Assembly (NCBI GenBank): GCA_037974965.1
Contig: JBBPFI010000015.1
Coordinates: 35,001-99,000 of the forward strand
DNA from: Dacryopinax spathularia
Lineage: Eukaryota; Basidiomycota; Dacrymycetes; Dacrymycetales; Dacrymycetaceae
DNA: 64,000 nucleotides
Reading direction: 5' to 3'
Below the pieces are notes generated by a model that was given only the letters and a program-made list of their open reading frames with translations, was not told the origin of the DNA and made no database searches. Below are positions 27,445 through 38,870 of the stretch, piece after piece. The translations under genes were made by a program, and so were the position numbers. Position 1 is the stretch's first letter; each line of letters opens with the position of its first letter.

Positions 27445-29350
27445 TCAGCTCCGGATGCGCCAACCATCGCCTTTGCGCTTCTTGTCAATCCCGCCAAAAC
27501 TTTCCCGCACCACCAGCCACAGGCAGGTCGAAGCAATGATATCCTTGATATCTTCCGCTGTGAGCAGAAGCCCGACTGCGTCGGTGTTGGCCACGCCTTC
27601 CACTCTTGGCAGGAACTCGCCACGCTCGACGGCAACGTCCGGCAGTGGGAAGGGGATCTTGACCTGACCCAACAGTTTGGGGTGATGGGGAGCGGGAATG
27701 AGCGCTGCTACCCGCATCTTGGCTTGGTTGGCCGAAACTCGAAGCGTGCACGTCCAGGGCGTATCATCGTCCTCAGAATCAGATTGCGAGTTATTCGAAC
27801 CCGTCTCTGCAGATGTCGAGGTGGGAGCTCGGAGCATGGCAGATGAGCGGGGTGAACTGGATCTGGGGTTGATGGACGGTGCAGGAGACCGTTCCAGCTT
27901 GATTGGAGGCGACAGCGTATTTCCATCCCCATGCGAAATCATTGAATTCCTCGCACTCGCAAGTGCCGACTCAGTCCCATCCACGAAACTCCGGCGTCTT
28001 CCTCTCTGACGATGTGGGTCTGCTTTCGTCCACTCAAAGCGAAGCTCAATACCACCCATCGGATCATTTTGATTTGCACCGCCGCCGATTCGTAGGTTGC
28101 TCAATCCCTTGTTCAGCCAATTTTCCCCTGTCGGCTTCATCCACTTCCGAACGATCCAAACATAGGAAATCGCACGATTGTGATCATGCGCAGCCATTTT
28201 GGATCCTTGGGCTGGCTGTAGACCAAGCGTGGCCGTCAGCAGCTTCTCCTCTGCTGCGCCCGCAGATGGCGATGTCATGGTCTCGGACCGCGCGGGTGAA
28301 GGTGGTGGTTGCTGGCCTACCGGTACCTCTGTGATGGAATCGTTTCTACGCTTGAAGAGCTTGCCGAAAGGCTTCTTCTGCTTCTTCGCCTCCATCGGTG
28401 GTGGGGACAGCAGCTCTGGTCTCGGTGGGACAGCTGAACCACGCCGATCCTGCGAGAGCGAGGTCCGAGCGGCGCGCTCGTCGGTCGTTTCCGTATGCGA
28501 CGTATGGCTGTTATCCGAGGCCCGGGTGCCTCGTCGGTCCAGGTGTTCATCCGAGTCGTGTTCCCAATATTCGATCGGTTCCAGATAGGCGACCTGGACG
28601 ATTTCGAGGCCCTTCTTAGAGAATTTGGCCACCTTCGCGTCTGTTCCCGCATCCAGCACAGTATTTTGCATCACATTGTGAGCAGAAAGATCTGAGCAGC
28701 ACGAGTCAACCCGGGTTCCACACTCCCCAAGATTAGCACGCACTATATAGGGGCACGACGCGCCGACCGCTGGCGGTCGAGGCAAGGGATGTGACGGAAC
28801 TCGCTGCAAATGAGTAAAGGGACGCGCTTCGATCTGAGCGGACAGAAGGCCGACGGCTGAGGGTAGAGTTGGCACTGTCCGGTGTGACTGGCGACTGGAT
28901 GTCCTCTCTGGCCAGCTCGGTGCTTCTCCGTTGCTGCTGTTCCTTCTGCAAATTAGGCGGGATGAGCTGAATCTGCAGATTCAGAGGATGGTTGTTCTTG
29001 GCCGGTGGTGGGCGAACGATGATAAAAGTCTGCAAACGGGTGTCAGCTCTCTCCCATGCAGCAAGGCGAGGTGTATATGCGCGTACCTCATGAGGCGGTT
29101 TCCTTTTTCGCGTCCCATGCTCCTCCTCATGTGTTTCGCTGTCCGACACCGCATGCTCGTGCTCATCAGCGTGTGCATGCTGTTGTTGCTGCTCGGAGAC
29201 AGGCTGAGCAAGGTGCTCAGGCCGTAGTCGAGGCGAGTCGACCCCCTCTGGAGTCTGATCCTCCTCCTGTCTTGACAGAAATGCGATGGGGTTGGGTAAA
29301 GAGGGTATATGCAGGTTTGTCGGGATGATGTTGTTGAGGAAGCTGGTCAT
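27445..29350 (-). CDS. Conserved fungal protein of unknown function
   Basis: Three exons (29350-29087, 29029-28744, 28691-27445) with 57 and 52 bp introns give 598 residues. I do not recognise a named domain. The pattern is disordered N-terminus, a conserved-looking block after intron 2 (LYNLSAHNVMQNTVLDAGTD, then KVAKFSKKGLEIVQVAYLEP, EYWEHD), a basic linker (AKKQKKPFGKLFKRRND), a second block (ISYVWIVRKWMK, IELRFEW), a Ser-rich acidic linker (SQSDSEDDD) and a well-ordered C-terminal block (PWTCTLRVS, LLGQVKIPFPLPDV, IIASTCLWLVVRE). Two or three ordered segments joined by long linkers suggest a scaffold. A strong GTACGC..GCTGAC..TTGCAG intron supports the first junction although its 57 bp would stay in frame if retained. 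Confidence 0.7.
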
Positions 29351-30358
29351 GGTTGGCTTGTTGAGGAGGAGGACAAGGTGGAGGCACGCGACCAATGTAG
29401 GGGATGAGTATGGTATGGTGAAGGGACGACGTCGGATAAATAGCCGGAGATGAGCGTTATTATCAGGGTGAAGACGTTGAGAAGGCGGCGAGTTGCGGTT
29501 GGGGTGAAGAGAGGGGGAATGAAGGAGGACTGATCGAGCTTGAATAGTCTAAGTAGAAGCAAGTATGTGATTGAATTGTGTTGGCCCGCAGTGAGCTGCG
29601 TAGTTGAACGACGAGGAGGTTGGGCTATGGTGAGGTTTGGAGTGTGGTCTATATTACATCTGCGTGCGTGTGTGTGTGTGTTGGGGTGCACTGTGTTTTG
29701 GGTTGGCACCCTTCCGCGCTTGGGGGTTGTGGCCGATGGGCGCGGCTGCCGTACAGCGCGGCTGATGTCATCACATCGCCAACACTTCCAGGTCCCCTCT
29801 CCACGAGGCCATCCAGGGAACGTGAGGTTTTGTACGGGAGCTGATATGTACGGATCCGTACAGCTCCGTACTCCATCCGTATAGCCGATTCGTATAGCCG
29901 GTAGATAGCGATAGGGACTTATTAAGCATAACGTCGTTCGATATTCTCCTCGAGCTCATCCCCCGCCCCCCTCCCCCCTTTTACACGCAAGCATCCTACG
30001 AACAGCCAACTTGTACTCTAAGCCTCCCACTACGACTTCAATCCTTCCCTGTGCCCGAGCTGTCTTGCCCACTTGATCGCCATGTTGCCCGAAGAAGTGG
30101 TCGACGTCCCGAGCGGGACGAACGATATCCATACACACAGTGAGTGAATCGTTTCATTCAATGACTACATCACTCACTGGATAGCAGATTGTCTCGCACA
30201 CAATAGAAGACGTACATCTGCCCTGCGACGGAATTGTGAGTCAATTTTGCCGCAGATACTCGATAGGGGTTGCACTCACCGAAATTCCAAGATCATCTTG
30301 GTCCCTATTCCCGTGCCACTCAGTCGCATCGCATCGCTCATCTCTCACCTCGACCACC
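29351..30358. other. Intergenic; first copy of the dispersed motif
   Basis: About 1 kb. A short ORF begins at 30083 (MLPEEVVDVPSGTNDIHTH) and runs straight into a minus-orientation copy of the dispersed motif at 30120-30138, then a GTGAGT that could be a splice donor; a tiny spliced gene or 5' leader is possible but unproven. 29860-29900 contains repeated CGTACAGCTCCGTAC-like words. Confidence 0.35.
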
Positions 30359-31509
30359 ATGGATCACTTGTACGCCATGGTATCCGAGAGCTGGCTCCAT
30401 AAGAAGACTCTGGCAAGCAAGAAAAACGACGATACATCGGAGCAAGCAACACAACGTGAGCCGGCGAACCCCGGTTTGGAGGCAAAGAAGAAGGAGGAGA
30501 AAGGTAAAGCGAGGGAAGTTGTCGCCATTCCGCTCGAACAGCTCGCCGAGGGCAGTCGTACCGCCCCAGCAATCCCTACCGCCTCGCCTTCCCTTGCCGT
30601 ATCGACCAGCTCGACCGTTCGCGAGCTTTCCGACTTCTACAAGCCCGCCGATTACGCCGAACGGCGCCTGAAGGGTTGGCTCGGCGATGGAGTCCTGTTC
30701 GCGACCCTTGGCGCGAACGAGCTGGGAGCGATGGCCGGCGGGCCAATGATCAAAGCTGAGGAAGGGCCGGATGGTGCAGACGAGAAGGTGGAAAGGGGGC
30801 GGACACAGGGGGCGGATGGTGTTGTGAGGGATGAGCACGCCGGGCTGGCGGACAGCAGGGCCACGTCTCGCGAGTTGGAAGAAGGACAGGTACGTCCTCA
30901 ACGATCGATATCCATGTGTGTATGGATATCGTTCGGCTTGCCTGTCGAAGTCTGGTGCTGACACTCGCGCAGGGCGGCCCCTTCAGTGAAGGTCCCCGCA
31001 GACGCCGCATCTTCGACCTGACGGCACGCGAGTACGATGAGGCCGTTGCTGCAGAGCGTGACGCAGGCGCTCGCCGCGGTGCAGCTGACGTCGACGCTGT
31101 GTACGACAACCTTGCGGCCATTGCTCGAGCTGGCTGGGATGACGCAGCGGAAGTTTGGTTGAGGACGTCTCGTAACTGGCCGTACGTGGTTGGAGCCGTC
31201 AAGAGGATTCGCGAGCACGGCTGTCACCCTCGCCTCTTTTGCTATGACTTGGGCGGCCATGTCTACTGGCTCGGTAAGGTGATCTATTGCATCTTCGACA
31301 CTCTCCTTCGGGCCCTCTGGGACTTCCGCCGCATCATCCTCGTTGCGATAAGTAAGTCATTTTGTTTTCACTAGTCGAGCTACTTGCTGACATATAATAT
31401 CCTAGTTTTCTATGTCGTCCTTCTCAAGGTCTACCATGTGGATGCTGTCAAGCTGGCGATTGGCATCTTGAAGGCAGCGCCTGGGTGGATTCAGAAGAAG
31501 ATCGAATAA
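30359..31509 (+). CDS. Orphan protein with C-terminal hydrophobic segments
   Basis: Three exons (30359-30889, 30973-31351, 31406-31509) give 337 residues; phase is exact at both joins. No family is recognised. The N-terminal half is charged and disordered (AKKKEEKGKARE, VERGRTQGADG). The second exon has a helical charged part (EGPRRRRIFDLTAREYDEAV, AADVDAVYDNLAAIARAGW) and the end has two hydrophobic stretches (WLGKVIYCIFDTLLRALW; RRIILVAIIFYVVLLKVYHV), so a tail-anchored or two-pass membrane protein is plausible. Intron 1 (30890-30972, 83 bp) contains a copy of the dispersed ~20 bp motif inside a perfect short inverted repeat, the only copy inside an intron I consider certain. Confidence 0.65.
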
Positions 31510-31666
31510 GGTACTCGTTCCTACGCGCAATAGCATTCCCCTGTCACTGTATATCCGAGATCCCTGCACGTCAATAGATTCTTGTGTTCTTGACTTGAGA
31601 AACTGCCGATCGATTCGCGAATCCTCATAGCTGTCCTCATTTGACTGCTTGACCGAGTGAGCACGC

Positions 31667-32001
31667 CGTTCGATATCCATACACACGTTCATATTGATCT
31701 CGCCTTGGGGACCGAACTCGTCCTTGTCCGTCTGCTGCCCAGAAGCAGAACGGACAATATCCATACACACATCAAAGTCGCCTGCCCTTGTCCGTCTGCT
31801 GCACAGGATAATGCTGTCATAGTGCTGCGACCGGTCCAACAACAATTCCTATTGTCACTTTCGGTCCATTAACATTTAGTAGGGACTTGCGTTTCTCGCT
31901 ATGGGTACGGCTAAGCAAGCCGACCGATATCCATCCACACCTCTAGGCCGAACGATATCCATACATACACGTCGGACACGCCGAGCGTTATCCATACACA
32001 C
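31667..32001 (-). repeat. Cluster of five dispersed-motif copies
   Basis: Five minus-orientation copies of the motif (CCGAACGATATCCATACACA and variants) lie at about 31667, 31751, 31921, 31948 and 31981, all downstream of the stop at 31509. Between the first two pairs the word CTTGTCCGTCTGCTG appears twice (about 31720 and 31790); its reverse complement is part of the 60 bp minisatellite at 45305-45522, so the two loci share a longer unit than the motif alone. Confidence 0.8.
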
Positions 32002-32319
32002 AACGCGGCTCCGAGTGGACTCCTATCGCGCCGTCATTGTGCCAGGCGCAATATACAGGGGAAAATAATGATTATTAAAGACTTTAGTTAGGGATAACAT
32101 ATATAACGGGGTGAAGGATGAGGTCAAGTGAGAAACTTGAAAAGGAACGTGGGACTGACACCTAACGAGGCGGTGTGCGCAGGTAAACAATGGTAACGCG
32201 CGCGGGCATCTTGCCAAATCAAAACACAGAGAAATCGCATAGGTGATAAAAGGTGATTAGCTTAAGAGTGCTGATGACCATGTCGACGAAGGTATAAACA
32301 TGACATCTTGATATAACCA

Positions 32320-34376
32320 TCACTTCTTGATCTTCTTGGGGCGGCGCTTTTCGCTTGATCTCGGGTTATCTTTCTTGCCATTCATCTTCATCACTCCCGG
32401 CTGACGAGCATCCTTCTCTTCACCGACCTTGATCCGGAACGACGACCAGCTTTTCGCAGGGGTTTTCTTGAAGCTGTCGAGAAGGCTGCTGCTAGCTTCT
32501 TGAAGAACGTGGACTTGATCGTACCACGTTTGGCGAGGAACACGATGACCAACCACTTTAGCCAGAGCAACTTCTAACGACTTCCGTTCTTCATTCATTT
32601 TTTGCGTGATCTCGCTAATCTGATGATGGACGACGCCGAAGGATGCGTTGCCAGGCCAGGCCCCACGGATCATAGCTCCATCTTCTGTTGGTGTACTCGC
32701 TGAAGGACCATTCCGGGGGTTGCGCTCGGCTGCAGAAGCGGAGGTCGAGGGGGTGCTCGGCTTGTGTATTATCTCGCCGAAAGATGGAAGGGAGTCATCT
32801 GTCCCAGTGGATCGCGAGCGCTTTCGATTCGGGGGCTCATCATCATCCGATGATATCATGATGATCTCTCGCTCCTTCATCACATCACGCTCCTTCCTCA
32901 TCTCTCTCTCCTTCAACACCACTCCATTTAAGGAAGTCCCTTTTTGGCTAGGGGCCCCTTTGGTAGTGCCAGGGCTGATGCTTCGTGTGGAATCGATATC
33001 TTGGGCGGTGAGCTTAGGTCGCGTAGTCGCCTTCTTCGGTGACGCAGCAGACCTGCGATGAGCGTCTCGCAAGGGGGTGGCATACGCGAGACGTAGCATC
33101 TCCTCCTGGACATGCGGAAGATCGACTTGCACCCCTGGCAGGCAACATAGCAGTCTCTCGTCTCTTTTGACATTACGCAGGGCATCGAGGCCATAGACTT
33201 CCCAGCGATTTGACTCCGGATTGAAGAGCTCGAGTGACCCATAAGGCTTCCCAAGCCTGCCTCGAATCCATTCGTGAATATGGGCGTCCCATTCCTTCAC
33301 GCGCGTTGTGAGGCCACTCAAGCCCGCTTTAGCACGTACGCCTGGGAAAGACAGGGCATCGTCCTGCCATTGTATACTTAGGTCAGTATGCTTGTTGTAC
33401 TGAGAACATGGGACGTTACACACCTCTGTCAAGATGACCACGGTAAACTGTCTCCCTCTCTCCTCTTCTCTTTCTCTCGCTTCTTTCTCCTGTAGCTCAA
33501 TGCGTGCTTTCTCATCCCTTCCTCTCTCTCTCTCGAGATCATAGCTCTCGGGTACAAGACGTCCCAATGGACGGGCCTGCCGCGGTGTAGCTGGGCCTTG
33601 GAAAGCGCGAGGCAATCTGGTCGGAGTTGGAGATTCCATTCGCCAGTGGGGTGTACGACGCTGCTGAGTCGACGTTGGTTGGGCATTGTCATCTGCATCC
33701 AACACTATGACGTCGATACCAGCAGGAGTTCCTGCTTGAAGCCGCTCACTCCTAACAGCTGGCTTGCTCTCGACCCAGGGTGAGCGGGAAAGCTTGTGCT
33801 TCGAACATTCATAGCGCTCTCCGTCTTCCGCGTTCTCCTGAGCGATCAAGCAACACGTTCGGCAGTACAGCTTCGGGCAGTCGGCGTTCAGCGGTTTCGT
33901 GCAGCCGTTCTTGCAAGTATTCTTGACCTTCCGGGGAAGCTGCGATGGCCTTGCACTATACGAGTCGGTGTAGAAGGGTTTCTCTGGACTGCCACGAGGT
34001 GGACTGGATGGGTAGTCATAGAGGGGATGGCCGGCCAGCGCACCCTGTACGTGTGCAAGGTAAGAGGATGGAACGGGGTTGGAGATCCAAGTGAAACTGT
34101 TATCGAAGTGCCCGATGTCCGCACACTGTTAACCATGTCAGATAGGCACATACATGAGCATGATTTCCTACTCACGCGGACAAATATCTTGTATTTATTA
34201 AGGGGGTACTTGCCCTTCCGATTGTATGCAACAAAGGGTATGCACAAGGCGCCGCATGCCTCACAGTTATGTGGCGCAATTTCGCTCAATCCCCAGAGGT
34301 CCATCATGATAGTCACATCCCTTGGGTAACTGTTGCTGTCAAGCTCGGGCTTCACATCCGGTGTGAAGGCGGACAT
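32320..34376 (-). CDS. Orphan cysteine-cluster protein
   Basis: Three exons (34376-34176, 34125-33424, 33363-32320) with 50 and 60 bp introns give 648 residues. No named family is assigned. Exon 1 has a CEACGALCIPF pair (possible zinc site). Exon 2 carries a compact cluster: NTCKNGCTKPLNADCPKLYC then RTCC, ending CSKHK. That Cys/His spacing resembles short cysteine-rich modules common in orphan families of mushroom-forming fungi and suggests zinc binding; DNA binding would be a guess. A charged coiled stretch follows (ERERGRDEKARIELQEKEAR), then a domain-like region (RVKEWDAHIHEWIRGRLGKP, NRWEVYGLDAL) and a basic tail (EKRRPKKIKK) fitting a nuclear protein. A ~60 bp piece of exon 2 recurs at about 37500. 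Confidence 0.62.
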
Positions 34377-34609
34377 GTTGTAGCTTGGGAGACAATTCAA
34401 AGTTAAAGTAATAGTGGAAATAATGAGAGAGCAAGTACGTCTACCCGCGTAGGAAAAAAGCGACGACCAAACCATCAAGGGATTTTAGGTTCCTTGTTGA
34501 TGCGCACCGACATCATTAATCCATGCTACAATGGATGTGCAACGCATGGGACACACATTATTTTATTATAAGATTCCAACACAAAATACGAGCCTTTCGA
34601 TACGAGCGC

Positions 34610-34790
34610 CGCCCCTTGTGAGGACCACCAGAAACTGGCGCCATAAGAAACTAGCGCCATCAGATATGGGCGCCAGTATAATCTGGCGCCCATAGATACT
34701 GGCGCCATTCGAAACTGGCGCCATCCGAAACTGGCGCCATCCGAAGTAAGCGTCATCCGAAACGAGGTCCATTCAAACGATCCCCATTCG
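34610..34790. repeat. Short tandem repeat around GGCGCCA
   Basis: A ~16 bp unit close to GAAACTGGCGCCATCC repeats about ten times with drift (third positions and spacing vary). Similar units recur at 39290-39450. The core GGCGCC is palindromic. Confidence 0.8.
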
Positions 34791-36040
34791 AGACTAGAAC
34801 CGACTGATCTGGGTACCTGCAACCTGATTCTGTGTCAGGCGTCCCGAAGTTCGTTTAGAAGAGCACATCAGCACATTTTATTAAGAGATGTAGCCGCACA
34901 AATGAACTAGATATAAATTGGCGGAGAATGTGTATAGCTGTTCGGCCTGAGTTCTTCTCCGAACGTGCCTTCATAATTTGAGCTCGGCCTGCAGCTCAAA
35001 TTATTAATCGCCAAGATCAAGTAGCCAGGACAAACATTCAACCCTGAGTCTGTACCAGGTCGTTGCGAGCGCTCGCATCGAGGCTGCGAGAGGACCGCAT
35101 GGTGGGTATGGATGTCGCTTGGCTTGGCTTGGCTTGGGGTCGTCTTTGGAACGCATGGGACGCGTCCAAGATCGTACGTTCGACCGAGCTGGCAATGTGC
35201 AATTAATTATAGTGAGCCGCACAAACACCGAGAGCGCACTCACTATGGGTATGGGCATCGATCAGCCTGTCCGGCTTGCGAGAAATGCATGATCTGATTT
35301 CAAGCTGACATCCGGTGGTATATAAAGACTTGCGGTGTGCAGTTAGCTATAGCCGCACTAGCCCAATACAGAAGTGAACAAGACGTACTGTGCAGGTATT
35401 TCGATAGGCTTGAGGAGATATGTGTATGGATATCGCTAGGCGCTCCTCTGGCCAAGCTGTGCTTCGCCGCTCCACTTGATGGCTCGCTTTTGCTACACAT
35501 TGCCAGAGGGTTGCTCAGTTGGAACCAGCACGCATGCAAGAATGCAAGACGAGCGCACTGTGAGTATGGATATCGCTCGAGTTGCATGGCTCATTGGCAG
35601 TAATTGAAGCGAAGCATGCAGTCGAATGAAGTCTTCCTGCTCTCAGGGATTTTGGTGGCATCCAAAAGACCTGCCTACATGTAGTTGACATCCAGTAGGC
35701 GTAGCAGCTTGGTGTGTTGAGCATTAGTCGTGGCAGTTCTAGAATGCGTATAAGTGAGCAGACAGACAAGTTGTGTGTGTGGATATCGGTCGGCCTGTTC
35801 AGGACGTGTGTATGGATATGGTTCGGCCTAGATGTGTGTATGGATATGGTTCGGCCTGGACGTGTGCAGGATATCGTTCGGCGATCTCATTCACAGTCCT
35901 ATTGAGAGCGCGACTGAATGTGCTTCTCCTCAACTTGCCCAAGCTTGCAATGGAGTGAACTCTTCCATCTTGGATAGATCATGAGGGACTCTATATAGAC
36001 ATTTCAGTATGTAGTCAAGCCAGCCTAGTAACACACATAC
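34791..36040. repeat. Accessory non-coding region with motif copies
   Basis: No gene is supported. Plus-orientation copies of the dispersed motif lie at about 35421, 35561, 35774, 35807, 35835 and (partial) 35863, with weaker forms near 35103 and 35243. A (CTTGG)n run occurs at about 35121-35140. Confidence 0.65.
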
Positions 36041-36044
36041 CTCA

Positions 36045-36720
36045 CGACTGTCGACGGCACATATGCGGTAGGATGCGCGATGAGGGTGATATGAGAAGGT
36101 GAGAGACAAAGGATAGAACGAAGGAGGGCGATATGATGAAGGTGAAATGATGAAGGTAAGTGTGAGGATGAAGTATCAAGAGATGAAAAAGGAGACAGAT
36201 ACGAGACGAAGAAGGGGAGAGATAGATAGAAGGAGAGATAGAAAGTAGGAGCAAGAGAATATGAAGGAGCGAGAGACGCAGAAGGAGAGTGTGATGAAGA
36301 AGAAGAGAGAGAGGGAGAAGTGGAGAGACGCACAAGGAGCGAGAGATGCAGAAGGAGAGAGTAATGAAGAAGAAGAGAGAGATGAAGAAGGAGCGAGAGA
36401 TGCAGAAGGAGCGAGAGATGCAGAAGGAGAGAGTGATGAAAAGTGGAGAGAGATGAAGGAGCGAGAGATGGAGAAGGAGAGTGAGATGAAGGAGAGAGAG
36501 ATGAAGAAGGAGAGAGAGATGAAGAAGGAGAGAGAGGTCAAGGAGGAGAGATGAAGAGGCGAGCGATGCGGTAGGATAAATAGGGATTGACGAGAAGTAA
36601 GGTTGTGGATGTGAGAGAATTGCAGAGCTGGAAAGGGATACCGGCCCACACAGCTTGGGTGAAGAAGCGAATAAAAAGGAATAGCCAACGCGCGAGAGAG
36701 CAAGGGTCTGCAGGGAAGCA
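36045..36720. repeat. Purine-rich GA minisatellite
   Basis: The plus strand is almost purely A/G with repeats of AGAGAGATGAAGAAGGAG type, strongest from 36240 to 36555. Both the plus frame (Lys/Glu/Arg-rich) and the minus frame (Ser/Leu-rich) stay open for this reason, so the ORFs are not evidence for genes. Shorter relatives lie at 46945-47080 and 47870-47900. Confidence 0.85.
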
Positions 36721-37392
36721 AACGAAAAGATATCAGCGGCGATGAAGAGAGTCTCAGAAACAGAAGCACGTACAGAACGAGCGGGGCAGTAACAGCTACA
36801 GATGACAGCGATACTGTAGGGATGAGACCAGACTGACTACAGACGCGTTAGTGCCTTACACCCCGGGTAGAATGAGAAACAAGCAAGTGAACTCCGATAG
36901 CGTCAGGAAAGCAGAAGGAGGACAAAGGTAGAGGATTGGACGAGGTAGGCATACTTAATTGACGGAGAGTAAGTCCACGCCGCGCGAGTTGGAAGAGAGC
37001 CGAGCCCTTACCCTATCCGTGTGTATGGATATCGTTCGACCAGGTCGCTCAGGGATGCAGGTATGCGCGCGGCGAATGTGTGTATGGATATTGTTCGGTC
37101 TGTCTGCCTGCAGGGTGGTGTGCTGTGGGAGGCGAAGCAAGCCAAGCACATGCCGAGGACTTTAGGACCAGTTCGTGCGCATACAGGATGCGTCTGGGTG
37201 TCGAATACAGGGATGTAGGGATGGGCGACGCGAATGTGTGTATGGATATTGTTCGGCCTGTCTGCCTGCTGGGTGGTGTAGTGTGGAAGGGGAAGCAACC
37301 CAAGCGCCTATCGAGCACTTTAACGCGAGTTCGCGCGCATACAGGTTGTGTATGGATATCGTCTGGCTTGCCTGTACAGCGAGCGATGCGGA
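36721..37392. repeat. ~157 bp tandem duplication built on the motif
   Basis: Motif copies at 37020, 37079, 37237 and 37347 head units that continue with a shared body (GTCTGCCTGC, GAGG/AGGGGAAGCAA, GTGCGCATACAGG). The unit from 37079 to 37236 (158 bp) is repeated from 37237 with about 75-80% identity by eye. No gene is supported between 36721 and 37392. Confidence 0.7.
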
Positions 37393-38613
37393 CTACAGCA
37401 CTAGTGTCAACCATGATAGATACGGGCACTTGAAAGAAAGCGCACGGGAAGAGAATGGCGGACACAAAGCCATGAGGGTGTTGTGTGCTTGCCCGAAGCC
37501 TTTCACACCTAACAGCTGGTTTGCATTCGACCCGAGTAGGGTCCCAGTCTTTGGAGCAAGCCCCTTCGCTTTGGGTGAGTGGGCCTTGCAGGGCTGTAGT
37601 TGTTCACTCGTGCACGTCGGCATGTGCTCATACGGGATGTTCAGTTCGCAGTCGATATTGATAACTGTGATGATGAGATCTGCTTGGATTAGGGTGAAAG
37701 GGTCGCCTTCGGTGTAGTGTACAGCGAGAGTATCGGACTAGGTCAGTACGTTAGAGTGCGGCGAGTACGCTTTCCATGGAGACGTACAACGGCTAAGCGG
37801 ACATTGGCGAGCCACTTGTCAACACCCCCTTCGTGATCGTGGAGAGGCGACTCGACGTTATTGACAAGGCGTAGCATTCTTGTTATGTACAGAGGAGAGT
37901 AAAGGCGTCCGGCGCGCAAGTCTCTCTCTTGATCATCGTCAGCTCGACTTGTCCGACCTGCGGAAGGCGAGCGCGAGATATGCTTGGTGCACCGCAGGTT
38001 CGTACGCCTCCTTCGCCCTGTCCAGCATGCGTGCTCTCCTCAGTTTACGATGCTTCCCCAAGGGAGGCGCTAAGCGGATCTTGCAAGCAGCTACAGCCTG
38101 GCGGGCTTCTTCAGCCTGGCGAGCTTCTTCAGCCTGGCGAGCCATCTCGTGGCATTGATGGTCTTCAGTAGAGCGCGTATCTTCCAATGCTATAGACCTG
38201 ACCTCCCCTGCAGGGTCTCCTAGTGTGCTGTCTCCTGGGATCGGCTGACATACCGAAGGATCGTCTGGACATAAGATTGTTGACATTGTCGGTTCCCCAC
38301 CACGAAGTCCTACAAGTGCCTGTGAAGTGCCGCCTCCTATTGATGGATTCGTTTGGTAGGGCAGTTTTCGCGGAGCCCGTTTGAGGAGGTATTCTGGTGG
38401 ACACCAACCCCCAGATTGCAGCGGCCTTGAATGCTTTGTTAAGTCGATTCGTGAAGGACGGAGCTGAGGCGGGGCACTCCTTCTGAATCGATGACGCGAA
38501 CCTCGCTGAAGGGAGTGGGAGTGCGCGGGAGAATGCATTGGGGAGTCTTCCGCGGAGGATGCGGACAGGTATCTGCAGCCGCCGTCTGCGAGGTCCTCGT
38601 CGTCGAATGGCAT
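37393..38613 (-). pseudogene. Shortened inverted paralogue of the gene at 42001-45102
   Basis: ATG at 38613 opens a 224-codon frame ending at 37939 with a RQAEEARQAEEARQA stretch like the longer RQAEAARQAEAA repeats of the 42001 gene. Further on, in another frame, 37900-37560 reads LYITRMLRLV and VDKWLANVRLAV, then after an intron-like GTACGT..CTAG gap YTEGDPFTLIQADLII; these match the other gene's LYIEGVLRTV, VDKWFANVRLTV and YTEGVPFTLNQAELII. The middle (about 1.2 kb in the other copy) is absent and the two parts are not in one frame, so I call it a truncated paralogue or pseudogene. A fragment near 37500 instead resembles exon 2 of the 32320-34376 gene. Confidence 0.55.
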
Positions 38614-38870
38614 CGTATGGAATGTGAGTGAACGGACGAGGGCAGCGAATACTTGGTATATGCTCAGTACACGCGGAGGCGGCAGGCACAAACACTTAAC
38701 GTACGCACCTATGAGAGGTAGAAGACTGAACTTCTCCTCGTTCACCTCGGGCTCCCTTTCCCCGCACTATCGCGGCTCCTTCCCTAACTTGCTAGCAGAA
38801 TAGTTGGAATCGTGGCCGCGAGTAAACGAGGACGGGATGGGATGGGCTTCGGGTTGAATTGCCGATGTAA
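38614..38870 (-). promoter_or_regulatory. Leader/promoter block shared with the 42001 gene
   Basis: Read on the minus strand, this block contains AACCCGAAGCCCATCCCATC, TTCTGCTAGC, the GAGGTGAACGAGGAGAAGTT word and TTAAGTGTTTGTGCCTGCCG. The same words in the same order lie upstream of the plus-strand gene at 41740-41955, so the two loci share their 5' region. Whether it is promoter, untranslated leader or a first exon (the frame stays open from a GTG) is unresolved. Confidence 0.6.

Noticed and set aside
36176-36769. Minus-strand Ser/Leu-rich ORF and plus-strand Lys/Glu ORF
   Set aside because: Both are translations of a purine-rich minisatellite.
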